In this document: positions 8,877 to 13,920 of the stretch, piece after piece
Numbering within the stretch: position 1 is the first letter of the stretch
How the letters are laid out: every line of letters starts with the position of its first letter
Source: an uncultured Oscillospiraceae bacterium
Lineage (GTDB): Bacteria > Bacillota > Clostridia > Oscillospirales > Oscillospiraceae
Length of the DNA stretch: 13,920 nucleotides
Assembly: GCA_900752305.1 (NCBI GenBank)
Contig: CAADUV010000063.1
Coordinates: 1-13,920, forward strand
Reading direction: 5' to 3'
Notes under the pieces: generated by a model
What the model saw: only the letters and a program-made list of their open reading frames with translations
Databases searched by the model: none
What the model was told of the DNA's origin: nothing
Program-made: the position numbers and the translations under genes

Positions 8877-9722
8877 ATGGCAATCATCATTGACGGAAAG
8901 GCCCTGGCGGCCAAGTGCAAGGAAGAAGTGCGGACAGCGGTGGACGCCATGGCCCGCAAGCCTGGCCTGGCTGTCATTTTGGTGGGGGAGAACCCCGCCT
9001 CTCAGGTGTACGTAAGAAACAAGCAGAAGGACTGCCAGGAGTGCGGCATCCACAGCGAGGAGTTCGTCCTGCCCGCCGACTATGGCCAAAACGCTCTGCT
9101 GACCCTCATCGCCGAGCTGAACCGGCGGGAGGACATCGACGGTATCCTGTGCCAGCTGCCCCTGCCGGAGGGCTACGGCTACGACGAGGAGGCAGTCCTG
9201 CTGGCCATCGACCCGGGCAAAGACGTGGATGCCTTCCACCCCTATAACGTAGGCCACATCATGATCGGCGACCCCAGCTTCCTGCCCTGCACCCCGGCGG
9301 GGGTCATGAAGATGCTGGACGAATACGGCATTGACGTGGACGGCAAGCACTGCGTGGTGGTAGGCCGGAGCAACATCGTGGGCAAGCCCATGGCCATGCT
9401 CCTCCTCCACCGGAACGGCACCGTCACCGTCTGCCACAGCCACACCCCCGATCTGGCTGCTGTGACCCGTCAGGCGGACATCCTGGTTTCTGCCGTAGGC
9501 CAGCGCAACACCATCACCGCCGACATGGTGAAGGAGGGCGCTGTGGTCATCGACGTGGCCATGAACCGCAACGAGCAGGGCAAGCTCTGCGGCGACGTGG
9601 ATTTCGCTGCGGTGGAGAAGATCGCCTCTTACATCACCCCCGTCCCCGGCGGCTGCGGCCCCATGACCCGCGCCATTTTGATGGAGAACACCCTCCGTGC
9701 GGCAGTGGCACACGGGAAGTAA
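8877..9722 (+). CDS. folD: Bifunctional methylenetetrahydrofolate dehydrogenase/cyclohydrolase FolD
   Basis: FolD interconverts 5,10-methylene-THF, methenyl-THF and 10-formyl-THF using NADP+, supplying one-carbon units for purines and formyl-Met-tRNA. The 281-residue length is typical. Visible motifs are SQVYVRNKQKDCQECGI, with Tyr45 and the catalytic Lys49; the substrate-site LCQLPLPEG; KDVDAFHPYNVG; the nucleotide-binding VVVGRSNIVGKPMA of the Rossmann domain (~160-173); and PVPGGCGPMTRA near the C terminus, which has Cys where many homologues have Val. It is soluble and cytoplasmic. The start ATG follows GAGGAGA by about 6 nt. It is the last gene of the operon, 12 nt after lgt, and is followed by a strong hairpin. 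Anaerobic Firmicutes often place folD in mixed housekeeping operons, so no special pathway is implied. Confidence 0.97.
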   Translation: MAIIIDGKALAAKCKEEVRTAVDAMARKPGLAVILVGENPASQVYVRNKQKDCQECGIHSEEFVLPADYGQNALLTLIAELNRREDIDGILCQLPLPEGYGYDEEAVLLAIDPGKDVDAFHPYNVGHIMIGDPSFLPCTPAGVMKMLDEYGIDVDGKHCVVVGRSNIVGKPMAMLLLHRNGTVTVCHSHTPDLAAVTRQADILVSAVGQRNTITADMVKEGAVVIDVAMNRNEQGKLCGDVDFAAVEKIASYITPVPGGCGPMTRAILMENTLRAAVAHGK

Positions 9723-9730
9723 ACGCATAC

Positions 9731-9762
9731 AAAAACGCCCCTGGTCATTGACCAGGGGCGTT
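9731..9762. terminator. Rho-independent terminator between folD and the convergent small gene
   Basis: A perfect 12-bp stem (9734-9745 with 9751-9762; arm AACGCCCCTGGT) has a 5-nt loop. Read on the minus strand it is followed by a run of five T (complement of A9731-9735), so it is a good terminator for the minus-strand gene ending at 9768. On the plus strand the following sequence is only GTCGGTT, so termination of folD may be less efficient. Confidence 0.85.
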
Positions 9763-9767
9763 GTCGG

Positions 9768-10007
9768 TTAAAAGAGCAGGTCCCGTGCCTTTTGATAGTC
9801 GTCGCGGTGGACGTAGATGCCGTACTCGTAGGCGTAGTCCGCATCCACATTGGGCACACCGTGGCTCCGTCCGGCGGTAAAGGTCCGGTTGCGTTTGTTG
9901 CGGACGATGTGTTCGATACCGGCTCCGTCCAGCTTTTCTCTGAGCTGGTTCAACCGGTTCATGTCATGGGTGACGGTCACTTCCCGTCGGTTCAAGAGGG
10001 AGATCAT
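9768..10007 (-). CDS. Small DUF2007-like protein
   Basis: This is a 79-residue cytoplasmic protein of unknown function. The pattern, an N-terminal helix ending in LDGAGIEHIVRNK and a C-terminal YGIYVHRDDYQKARDLL, resembles DUF2007-type small proteins (putative signal-transducing), where a 'GI-x-x-x-VRN' strand and a 'V-x-x-x-D-x-x-x-A' helix are typical. Assignment is by eye and tentative. There is no signal peptide or membrane segment and the sequence is rich in charged residues. The ATG is preceded on the minus strand by AAAGGAG about 6 nt upstream, and a near-consensus promoter lies about 40 nt upstream. Its own promoter, ribosome binding site and terminators on both sides strongly support a real monocistronic gene rather than a chance frame. 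Confidence 0.8.
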   Translation of the reverse strand: MISLLNRREVTVTHDMNRLNQLREKLDGAGIEHIVRNKRNRTFTAGRSHGVPNVDADYAYEYGIYVHRDDYQKARDLLF

Positions 10008-10045
10008 CCTAGCTCCTTTCTGTCTGTGTTGGTTTCCTCACTTCC

Positions 10046-10074
10046 ATTCTAGGGGAAATCAGGAAGAAAGTCAA
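10046..10074 (-). promoter_or_regulatory. Sigma-A-type promoter of the DUF2007-like gene
   Basis: Read on the minus strand, TTGACT (10074-10069) and TAGAAT (10051-10046) are separated by exactly 17 nt. Transcription would start near 10039, giving a leader of about 30 nt. Confidence 0.8.
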
Positions 10075-10076
10075 TG

Positions 10077-10110
10077 AAAAAACGCTCTGACGAAAGCCAG
10101 AGCGTTTTTT
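10077..10110 (-). terminator. Rho-independent terminator of the 3D-domain gene
   Basis: The 9-bp stem AACGCTCTG (10081-10089) pairs with 10098-10106 across an 8-nt loop containing GAAA. It is flanked by six A (10077-10082) and six T (10105-10110). On the minus strand it lies 24 nt after the stop of the 3D-domain gene and is followed by T6; it could also work on the plus strand. Confidence 0.88.
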
Positions 10111-10133
10111 AGTCTCACAGATTATCGAAGTTC

Positions 10134-11216
10134 TTATCCGAGGACGTAGACAGTACACATCCGACGTCCAAAGGAGTAGCACTGAGACAGGGTGTTGAAA
10201 TACAGGTCAATGGAATTGCCCTTGATACCGCCGCCGCAGTCGCCAGCCACAGCGATGCCATAGAGCATGGAACCGTTGGTGGTCTGGATGTACATCCGGC
10301 TGCCGTAGGGGATGACCCGGGGGTCAACGGCGATGACGCCGACTGCTGCCTTCCGGCCGGTAGCGGTACGAGCGCCGGCGTGGGCGGTGTACGCGGTGGC
10401 GGAGCAGGTGAGCTTTCTGCGGACAGAGTAGGTGCTGCCGGAGACGGTGGTGATGGTGCCCTTCTCGTCGTCGATGTTGGTGATATAGTCACGGGACTGG
10501 CTCAGGCCGCTCAGAGAGGGAGCGGGGACGCGGGTGCCGTAAGAGGTGACCTGGGTGACCGGGTTGGTGGTCTTGGTCTTGACCAGCTTCGACGTGGGCT
10601 TTGCGCCGTCGATGGACGTGAGCTTGTAGGTGTAGACGGTGGAACCGTTCTTACCGGCGGTGGTCACCGCTTCGGTGCCCTTTGCCATGTTGGGGTTGGC
10701 CTGACGGGTCTTGGAGAAGGGGATAGACTCGGTCTTCTTCTTGTAGGTGATCTTCACCCGGTTGATGACGATGGAGTCCCCGCTCTTCACGGCGGCGTCG
10801 GTCTTCTTGGAGATCAGGTCGTGCTTGCCCAGCTGGATGTTCAGGCGGTCGAGGACCTGAGCGACGGTCTCGCCCTCATCGGTGAGGATGGAGACGGAGG
10901 CGCCGTCGCAGGTGACGGTGACATACTGCTTGTGGGTGACGGAGATCTGGACGGTGTCCGTCTGTTTATCTTCCTTTGCGTCCACGCAGTCGCTGGCGGA
11001 CAGCTCCAAGCCAGCCTGGTTGAACACATCTTCCATCTGTTCGGAATCGCTCTCCACAGTGTAGGTGTTGTCGTCCAGAGTGATCTCATAGACGGTCTTG
11101 GCCTTTTCCATACGGGCAAACAGTAAGACAAGACCCACGATCAACACCATCGCCAAACCTACGCGGAGCATGATCTTCAGCGGTCGGTTCTGGGCTGTGG
11201 TTCGAAAATGACTCAT
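10134..11216 (-). CDS. YabE-like cell-wall protein (DUF348-G5-3D domains)
   Basis: This 360-residue protein has an uncleaved signal/membrane anchor (~16-34) and then lies outside the cell. Two DUF348-like segments (~41-85 and 97-140) and a G5-like region (~153-228) precede a C-terminal 3D domain (~272-360). The three aspartates naming the domain are present: Asp298 in VIAVDPRVIPYGS, Asp326 in GDCGGGIKG and Asp337 in SIDLYF. 3D domains occur in MltA-like lytic enzymes and in Bacillus YabE, YocH and YuiC, so the likely role is peptidoglycan cleavage during growth or resuscitation (inferred). The GDCGG segment has Cys where DTGG is common. The ATG at 11216 has AGGAGG 6 nt upstream; a TTG one codon earlier would be only 3 nt from it and is rejected. 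It has its own promoter, a structured leader and a terminator. Confidence 0.92.
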   Translation of the reverse strand: MSHFRTTAQNRPLKIMLRVGLAMVLIVGLVLLFARMEKAKTVYEITLDDNTYTVESDSEQMEDVFNQAGLELSASDCVDAKEDKQTDTVQISVTHKQYVTVTCDGASVSILTDEGETVAQVLDRLNIQLGKHDLISKKTDAAVKSGDSIVINRVKITYKKKTESIPFSKTRQANPNMAKGTEAVTTAGKNGSTVYTYKLTSIDGAKPTSKLVKTKTTNPVTQVTSYGTRVPAPSLSGLSQSRDYITNIDDEKGTITTVSGSTYSVRRKLTCSATAYTAHAGARTATGRKAAVGVIAVDPRVIPYGSRMYIQTTNGSMLYGIAVAGDCGGGIKGNSIDLYFNTLSQCYSFGRRMCTVYVLG

Positions 11217-11222
11217 CAAATT

Positions 11223-11228
11223 CCTCCT
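11223..11228 (-). promoter_or_regulatory. Ribosome binding site of the 3D-domain gene
   Basis: A consensus AGGAGG on the minus strand, 6 nt before ATG 11216. It lies 6 nt downstream of the second CCGATTG copy in the leader, so structure there could mask it. Confidence 0.85.
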
Positions 11229-11233
11229 AAAAT

Positions 11234-11274
11234 CAATCGGCGGCAGGCATAAAAAAATCGGTAGTTACCGATTG
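11234..11274 (-). promoter_or_regulatory. Attenuator-like hairpin and competing pairing element in the leader of the 3D-domain gene
   Basis: Read on the minus strand, AATCGGT (11273-11267) pairs with ACCGATT (11262-11256) across an AACT loop and is followed at once by a T run ending at 11251, the form of a short intrinsic terminator, about 30 nt into the transcript and before the ribosome binding site. The same CAATCGG arm (11274-11268) is also perfectly complementary over 7 nt to a second CCGATTG at 11240-11234. An upstream GGTTAC could pair with GTAACT within the hairpin. These mutually exclusive pairings suggest conditional control, but no ligand-binding aptamer or known riboswitch is recognised. 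Confidence 0.5.
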
Positions 11275-11308
11275 TTATTTTTGTAACCGCAACGCTTATT
11301 GTATCTGA

Positions 11309-11337
11309 ATTATACCGCAACTTTGCCCAAAAGTCAA
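11309..11337 (-). promoter_or_regulatory. Strong sigma-A-type promoter of the 3D-domain gene
   Basis: On the minus strand, TTGACT (11337-11332), a 17-nt spacer and a perfect TATAAT (11314-11309). The transcript would begin near 11302, leaving a leader of about 85 nt before ATG 11216. Confidence 0.9.
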
Positions 11338-11514
11338 GTATTTCAAATAAAACGAGAAAGAACAGGGCGGACAGGCTTAAATTTGTGAAAAATGCAGCGA
11401 AAAAAAAGATGAAGTATTTCCGAAACTTAGCGACAATCGTAACAAATAGTAACAAGAATCCGGGGGAAAAGTGACGGATTTGAAACCAGTGTTTCGAGGG
11501 GAAATTTTCGGGAG
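11338..11514. other. AT-rich divergent intergenic region
   Basis: This is the spacer between the -35 elements of the divergent 3D-domain and CYTH promoters. It is much more AT-rich than the flanking genes and holds no supported gene. The only structure noticed is an exact direct repeat of GTAACAA at 11439-11445 and 11449-11455, one helical turn apart. Read on the minus strand this is TGTTAC-N4-TGTTAC, a possible regulator site. Confidence 0.5.
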
Positions 11515-11544
11515 TTGACGGGGGATGGAGGGGTATTTTACAAT
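11515..11544 (+). promoter_or_regulatory. Probable promoter of the CYTH gene
   Basis: TTGACG (11515-11520) and TACAAT (11539-11544) are separated by 18 nt, one longer than ideal. A transcript would start near 11551, just before the ribosome binding site at 11562. Confidence 0.65.
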
Positions 11545-11561
11545 AGAGGAGAGAAACACAA

Positions 11562-11567
11562 AGGAGG
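11562..11567 (+). promoter_or_regulatory. Ribosome binding site of the CYTH gene
   Basis: AGGAGG lies 11 nt before ATG 11579 and only 2 nt before an in-frame ATG at 11570. The family N terminus (MEIERKF) and the spacing favour 11579, although the spacing is long. Confidence 0.7.
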
Positions 11568-11578
11568 AAATGATTCCC

Positions 11579-12034
11579 ATGGAGATCGAACGGAAATTTT
11601 GGATCGACACCCTGCCGGATCTGCCGGAGGAGCGGCGGAGCGACGTGTACCAGGGCTACCTGTGCACCGAGCCAGTGGAGCTGCGCATCCGCAAACGGGT
11701 GGAGGCAGGCGGGGAGACGGTGTACCAGAGCTGCGTCAAGAGCATCGGAAAACTGTCCCGCCACGAGGTGGAGACAGAACTGAGCCGGGCCCAGTTTGAA
11801 GAGCTGGAAAGCATGCTGGACAAGCCCCTCATCCACAAGGAGTTCCACGCCTATCGTCTCAGTGACGGACACCTGCTGGAGTGCTCTATCGTGGACGGCG
11901 GGGCGTTCTCTTACGCGGAGGTGGAGTTTGAATCTGAGGAGGCCGCCCTGGCCTGGACGCCACTGGACTGCCTGGGGAAGGAGACCACCTACGAGCAGGG
12001 GGTGAGCATGCGGGATTATTGGAAGAGCCGGTAA
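11579..12034 (+). CDS. CYTH-domain (triphosphate tunnel metalloenzyme) protein
   Basis: This 151-residue soluble protein begins with the CYTH signature ExExK (EIERK, residues 2-6). The alternating charged strands that line the triphosphate tunnel follow: LRIRKRV, a strand ending CVKSIG, RHEVETELS, a HKEFHAYRL segment, LLECSIVDGG and YAEVEFESEEAA. Members bind triphosphate-containing substrates with a divalent metal; bacterial ones act as inorganic triphosphatases, class IV adenylate cyclases or thiamine-triphosphatase-like enzymes. The short single-domain form suggests a small triphosphatase-type role, but the substrate cannot be read from sequence. Start 11579 is chosen because it gives the canonical N terminus; ATG 11570 would add three residues. 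It is monocistronic and divergent from the cell-wall gene. No convincing terminator follows directly. Confidence 0.87.
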   Translation: MEIERKFWIDTLPDLPEERRSDVYQGYLCTEPVELRIRKRVEAGGETVYQSCVKSIGKLSRHEVETELSRAQFEELESMLDKPLIHKEFHAYRLSDGHLLECSIVDGGAFSYAEVEFESEEAALAWTPLDCLGKETTYEQGVSMRDYWKSR

Positions 12035-12123
12035 AAAGAGGGGGCGGGCAGGCAAATTGACCTGTATTCTACTTTCTGAACGGAAGAAATTATGAATTTT
12101 GACAAGGAATGTTTCCGGAGGCA

Positions 12124-12152
12124 TTGAAACTTTTGTAAAAGTGTGGTACACT
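12124..12152 (+). promoter_or_regulatory. Promoter of the amino acid permease gene
   Basis: TTGAAA (12124-12129) and TACACT (12147-12152) are separated by 17 nt. The predicted start near 12159 gives a leader of about 105 nt before ATG 12266. Confidence 0.7.
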
Positions 12153-12164
12153 ATACAACATACT

Positions 12165-12234
12165 TGTCACTCTCGATGCGGGAAAGCGAGAGTGACATCT
12201 TAATTCTAGCGTGCGCTTTTACTGTGAAAAGCGC
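12165..12234 (+). promoter_or_regulatory. Two-hairpin 5' leader of the permease gene
   Basis: Hairpin 1 is a perfect 11-bp inverted repeat (12165-12175, TGTCACTCTCG, with 12187-12197) around an 11-nt purine-rich loop. Hairpin 2 is a perfect 8-bp repeat (12213-12220, GCGCTTTT, with 12227-12234) around a 6-nt loop. Neither is followed by a clean T run, so they are not obvious terminators, although hairpin 1 could end CYTH transcripts weakly. Both lie between the promoter and the ribosome binding site, so they belong to the permease mRNA. I do not recognise a T-box, lysine or other known riboswitch; a role in mRNA stability or regulation is inference. Confidence 0.5.
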
Positions 12235-12265
12235 CAATGCTTAAAATCGTTTAGGGAGAGAAAAA

Positions 12266-13669
12266 ATGGATAACAAACTGGAAAAGAAATATGGCTTATT
12301 TACCGCCATATGCCTGGTCGTCGGCATCGTCATCGGTTCCGGCGTGTTCTTCAAGGCGCAGACGATCCTGCAAAAGACCAACGGTGATATGCCCCTGGGC
12401 ATCGCTGCCTGGGCCATCGGCGGCCTCATCATGATCGCCTGCATCCTGGCCTTTGCCAACATGGCACAGAAGTATGAGAAGGTCAACGGCGTGGTGGACT
12501 ACGCCGAAGCTCTGGTGGGCCCCAAGTACGGCTACTACATGGGCTGGTTCATGACCACTATCTACTACCCCTCCATGACCTCGGTCCTGGCCTGGCTCAG
12601 CGCCCGCTACACCCTGGTCTTCATCAACTCCGTCAACCCCGACTTTACCATGATCATCCCTGCATCCGAGGGCGGCTGCATCATCGGCCCGGAATGTATG
12701 GCTCTGACCATGTTCTTCCTCTGTTGTGCCTACACCATCAACGCCCTGTCCCCCAAACTGGCAGGCAAGATCCAGACTACCACCACCGTCATCAAGCTCA
12801 TCCCGCTGGCCCTGATGGCAGTCGTCGGCATCATCTACGGCCTGATGAACGGCATGACCGCTGCAAACTTTACGACGATGGCAAATGTAGGCGATGCCGC
12901 CTCCAGCAACCCCCTGCTGGCCGCTGTCTGCGCCACTTCCTTCGCCTATGAAGGCTGGATTATCGCCACCGCCATCAACGCAGAGCTGAAGGATTCCAAG
13001 AAGAACCTGCCCCGCGCCCTGGTCATCGGCGGTATCATCATCATCGCCGTCTACATCGCCTATTACGTGGGCGTCGCCGGCGGCGCTACCAACCAGGAGC
13101 TGATCGACAACGGCGCGACCGTGGCCTTTGTCAACATCTTCGGCAACGTCCTGGGCAACATCCTCAACCTGTTCATTGCCATCTCCTGCATGGGTACCAT
13201 GAACGGCCTCATGCTGGGCTGCTGCCGTGGTATGTACTCCGTGGCCGCCCGTGGGGAAGGCATCTGTCCCAACATCTTCGTCCAGGTGGACAAGGCCACC
13301 AACCTGCCCAACAACTCCGCCGTCCTGGGCCTGTTCGTCTGCGCCGCTTGGGGTCTGTACTTCTTCCTGGCCAACCTGGCAAACTCCCCCCTGGTGGGCA
13401 AGTTCGTCTTCGACTCTTCTGAAATCCCCATCGTCACCATCTATGCCATGTACCTGCCCATCTTCGTCATGTGGATGAAGAAGGCCAAGGACGAGAGCAT
13501 CGGCAGACGGTTCATCATCCCCATCCTGGCCTTCTGCGGCGCTGCCTTCATGGTCTTCGCCTGCATCATTGGCCACAAGTTCGCCAACGTCTATTACCTG
13601 ATCGTCTTCGCGGTCATCATGGTCATCGGCGGCATCTTCCGGAAGAACAAGAAGGGCGCTGCGGTGTGA
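12266..13669 (+). CDS. APC-superfamily amino acid permease
   Basis: This 467-residue integral membrane protein has about 12 predicted hydrophobic helices. APC-family marks are GIVIGSGVFF in TM1 (20-29, the unwound substrate-binding glycine stretch), SFAYEGW in TM6 (225-231, typical of the LAT/SteT-like branch), the cytoplasmic ELKDSKKNLPRALVIG loop (240-255) and RGMYSVAARGEG (321-332), matching the 'R-x-x-Y-x-x-A-R-x-G' block of this branch. It probably imports or exchanges amino acids; the substrate cannot be assigned. The start ATG follows GGGAG by 7 nt. Codons end in C or G to an unusual degree even for this GC-rich window, suggesting high expression. It is monocistronic, with its own promoter, a structured leader and a strong terminator. 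The C-terminal tail is short and basic (RKNKKGAAV). Confidence 0.9.
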   Translation: MDNKLEKKYGLFTAICLVVGIVIGSGVFFKAQTILQKTNGDMPLGIAAWAIGGLIMIACILAFANMAQKYEKVNGVVDYAEALVGPKYGYYMGWFMTTIYYPSMTSVLAWLSARYTLVFINSVNPDFTMIIPASEGGCIIGPECMALTMFFLCCAYTINALSPKLAGKIQTTTTVIKLIPLALMAVVGIIYGLMNGMTAANFTTMANVGDAASSNPLLAAVCATSFAYEGWIIATAINAELKDSKKNLPRALVIGGIIIIAVYIAYYVGVAGGATNQELIDNGATVAFVNIFGNVLGNILNLFIAISCMGTMNGLMLGCCRGMYSVAARGEGICPNIFVQVDKATNLPNNSAVLGLFVCAAWGLYFFLANLANSPLVGKFVFDSSEIPIVTIYAMYLPIFVMWMKKAKDESIGRRFIIPILAFCGAAFMVFACIIGHKFANVYYLIVFAVIMVIGGIFRKNKKGAAV

Positions 13670-13718
13670 TCTTGACCCGCTGACACAGCACAGAACCCGT
13701 TTCCAAGTTCAAACGATC

Positions 13719-13751
13719 AAAGGCACGAGTGTTTCGCACTCGTGCCTTTTT
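13719..13751 (+). terminator. Rho-independent terminator of the permease gene
   Basis: A perfect 13-bp stem (13719-13731 with 13737-13749) has a TTTCG loop and ends in a T run (13747-13751). It lies 49 nt after the permease stop. The A-rich start of the stem makes it partly bidirectional. Confidence 0.92.
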
Positions 13752-13848
13752 CTGTCTACAGAAATCGTGTGGCTTGCCAAGAGGGAAAGCAAAGGCATAT
13801 CTCAGGACATGCCGTCATAGGATGTGGCAAGATTGTGAGGCGAGAACC

Positions 13849-13920
13849 ATGGCAGAACACCATACCCCCTTCGCACTGGCTGCCCAGTGCTTTCCACCCA
13901 CCCCGCGCGACCTGCTCCAC
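13849..13920 (+). CDS. Possible start of an unidentified gene (runs off window end)
   Basis: From ATG 13849 the frame stays open for 24 codons to the window edge (MAEHHTPFALAAQC, then a proline-rich FPPTPRDLLH). A weak GAGG lies 8 nt upstream. The same frame is also open back to the preceding terminator, with another ATG at 13822, so the start is uncertain. I do not recognise the protein, and the visible part is too short to exclude a chance frame. No good promoter was found between 13752 and 13848. Confidence 0.35.
   Translation, partial: MAEHHTPFALAAQCFPPTPRDLLH

Noticed and set aside
11525..11578. Earlier start at 11525 for the CYTH protein
   Set aside because: This ATG lies inside the promoter, before the -10 element at 11539, and adds 18 residues ahead of the canonical MEIERKF start.
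12099..12104. TTGACA as the -35 element of the permease promoter
   Set aside because: A perfect -35 hexamer, but no acceptable -10 lies 16-18 nt downstream; TTGAAA-N17-TACACT nearby is better.
11216..12151. Minus-strand open frame of 311 codons across the CYTH gene and the intergenic region
   Set aside because: It crosses two promoters and the 3D-gene leader, overlaps the clear CYTH gene, has no ribosome site and gives no recognisable protein.
12165..12234. T-box or lysine riboswitch upstream of the permease
   Set aside because: The leader is too short, and neither the T-box sequence nor a terminator/antiterminator with a T run is visible.
12296..13576. Long minus-strand open frame (426 codons) opposite the permease
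   Set aside because: It is His/Asp/Gly-rich low-complexity translation typical of the reverse of a C-ending-codon membrane gene; the plus frame has clear APC motifs, promoter, ribosome site and terminator.
1..13920. Mobile elements, CRISPR arrays, tRNA or rRNA genes, defence cassettes
   Set aside because: No transposase-like or integrase-like product, no regular repeat-spacer pattern and no tRNA or rRNA hallmark sequence was found on either strand.

Overview
This 13.9 kb window looks like an ordinary chromosomal segment of a GC-rich anaerobic Firmicute, probably of the Oscillospiraceae/Ruminococcaceae type (Flavonifractor, Pseudoflavonifractor, Intestinimonas and Oscillibacter are the obvious comparisons). 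The lineage is inferred from gene content: a YfmF/YfmH M16 peptidase pair, a YabE-like DUF348-G5-3D cell-wall protein, AGGAGG ribosome binding sites, consensus sigma-A promoters, Rho-independent terminators and GC-rich codon use. No mobile element, rRNA, tRNA, CRISPR array or defence system was seen.

Layout. (1) Positions 1-5358 (+): the C-terminal ~1,785 residues of a giant membrane-bound cyclic beta-1,2-glucan synthase-like protein. The membrane segments, the middle cyclisation/glycoamylase-like domain and the C-terminal GH94 phosphorylase-like domain are visible; the N-terminal glycosyltransferase lies upstream of the window. (2) Positions 5371-9762 (+): a promoter, then a tight four-gene operon, yfmF (catalytically dead M16 homologue), yfmH (active-site-intact M16 peptidase), lgt (prolipoprotein diacylglyceryl transferase) and folD (methylene-THF dehydrogenase/cyclohydrolase). 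The first three genes overlap by 4 nt at each junction. The operon ends at a hairpin shared with a convergent gene. (3) Positions 9768-10074 (-): a 79-codon DUF2007-like gene with its own near-consensus promoter. (4) Positions 10077-11337 (-): a secreted or membrane-anchored YabE-like 3D-domain cell-wall enzyme, with a near-perfect promoter and a leader containing a terminator-like hairpin. (5) Positions 11515-12034 (+): a divergent CYTH-domain (triphosphate tunnel) protein. (6) Positions 12124-13751 (+): an APC-superfamily amino acid permease with a ~105-nt structured leader and a strong terminator. (7) Positions 13752-13920: an open frame running off the end that may be the start of another gene.

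Themes. Several genes concern the cell envelope: glucan synthesis, lipoprotein maturation and peptidoglycan turnover. YfmF/YfmH are linked in Bacillus to EF-P modification. I found no clearly new multi-gene system. The most promising unexplained signals are non-coding: the attenuator-like leader of the 3D-domain gene with two competing pairing partners, a 10-bp-period direct repeat in the AT-rich divergent intergenic region, and the two-hairpin leader of the permease.
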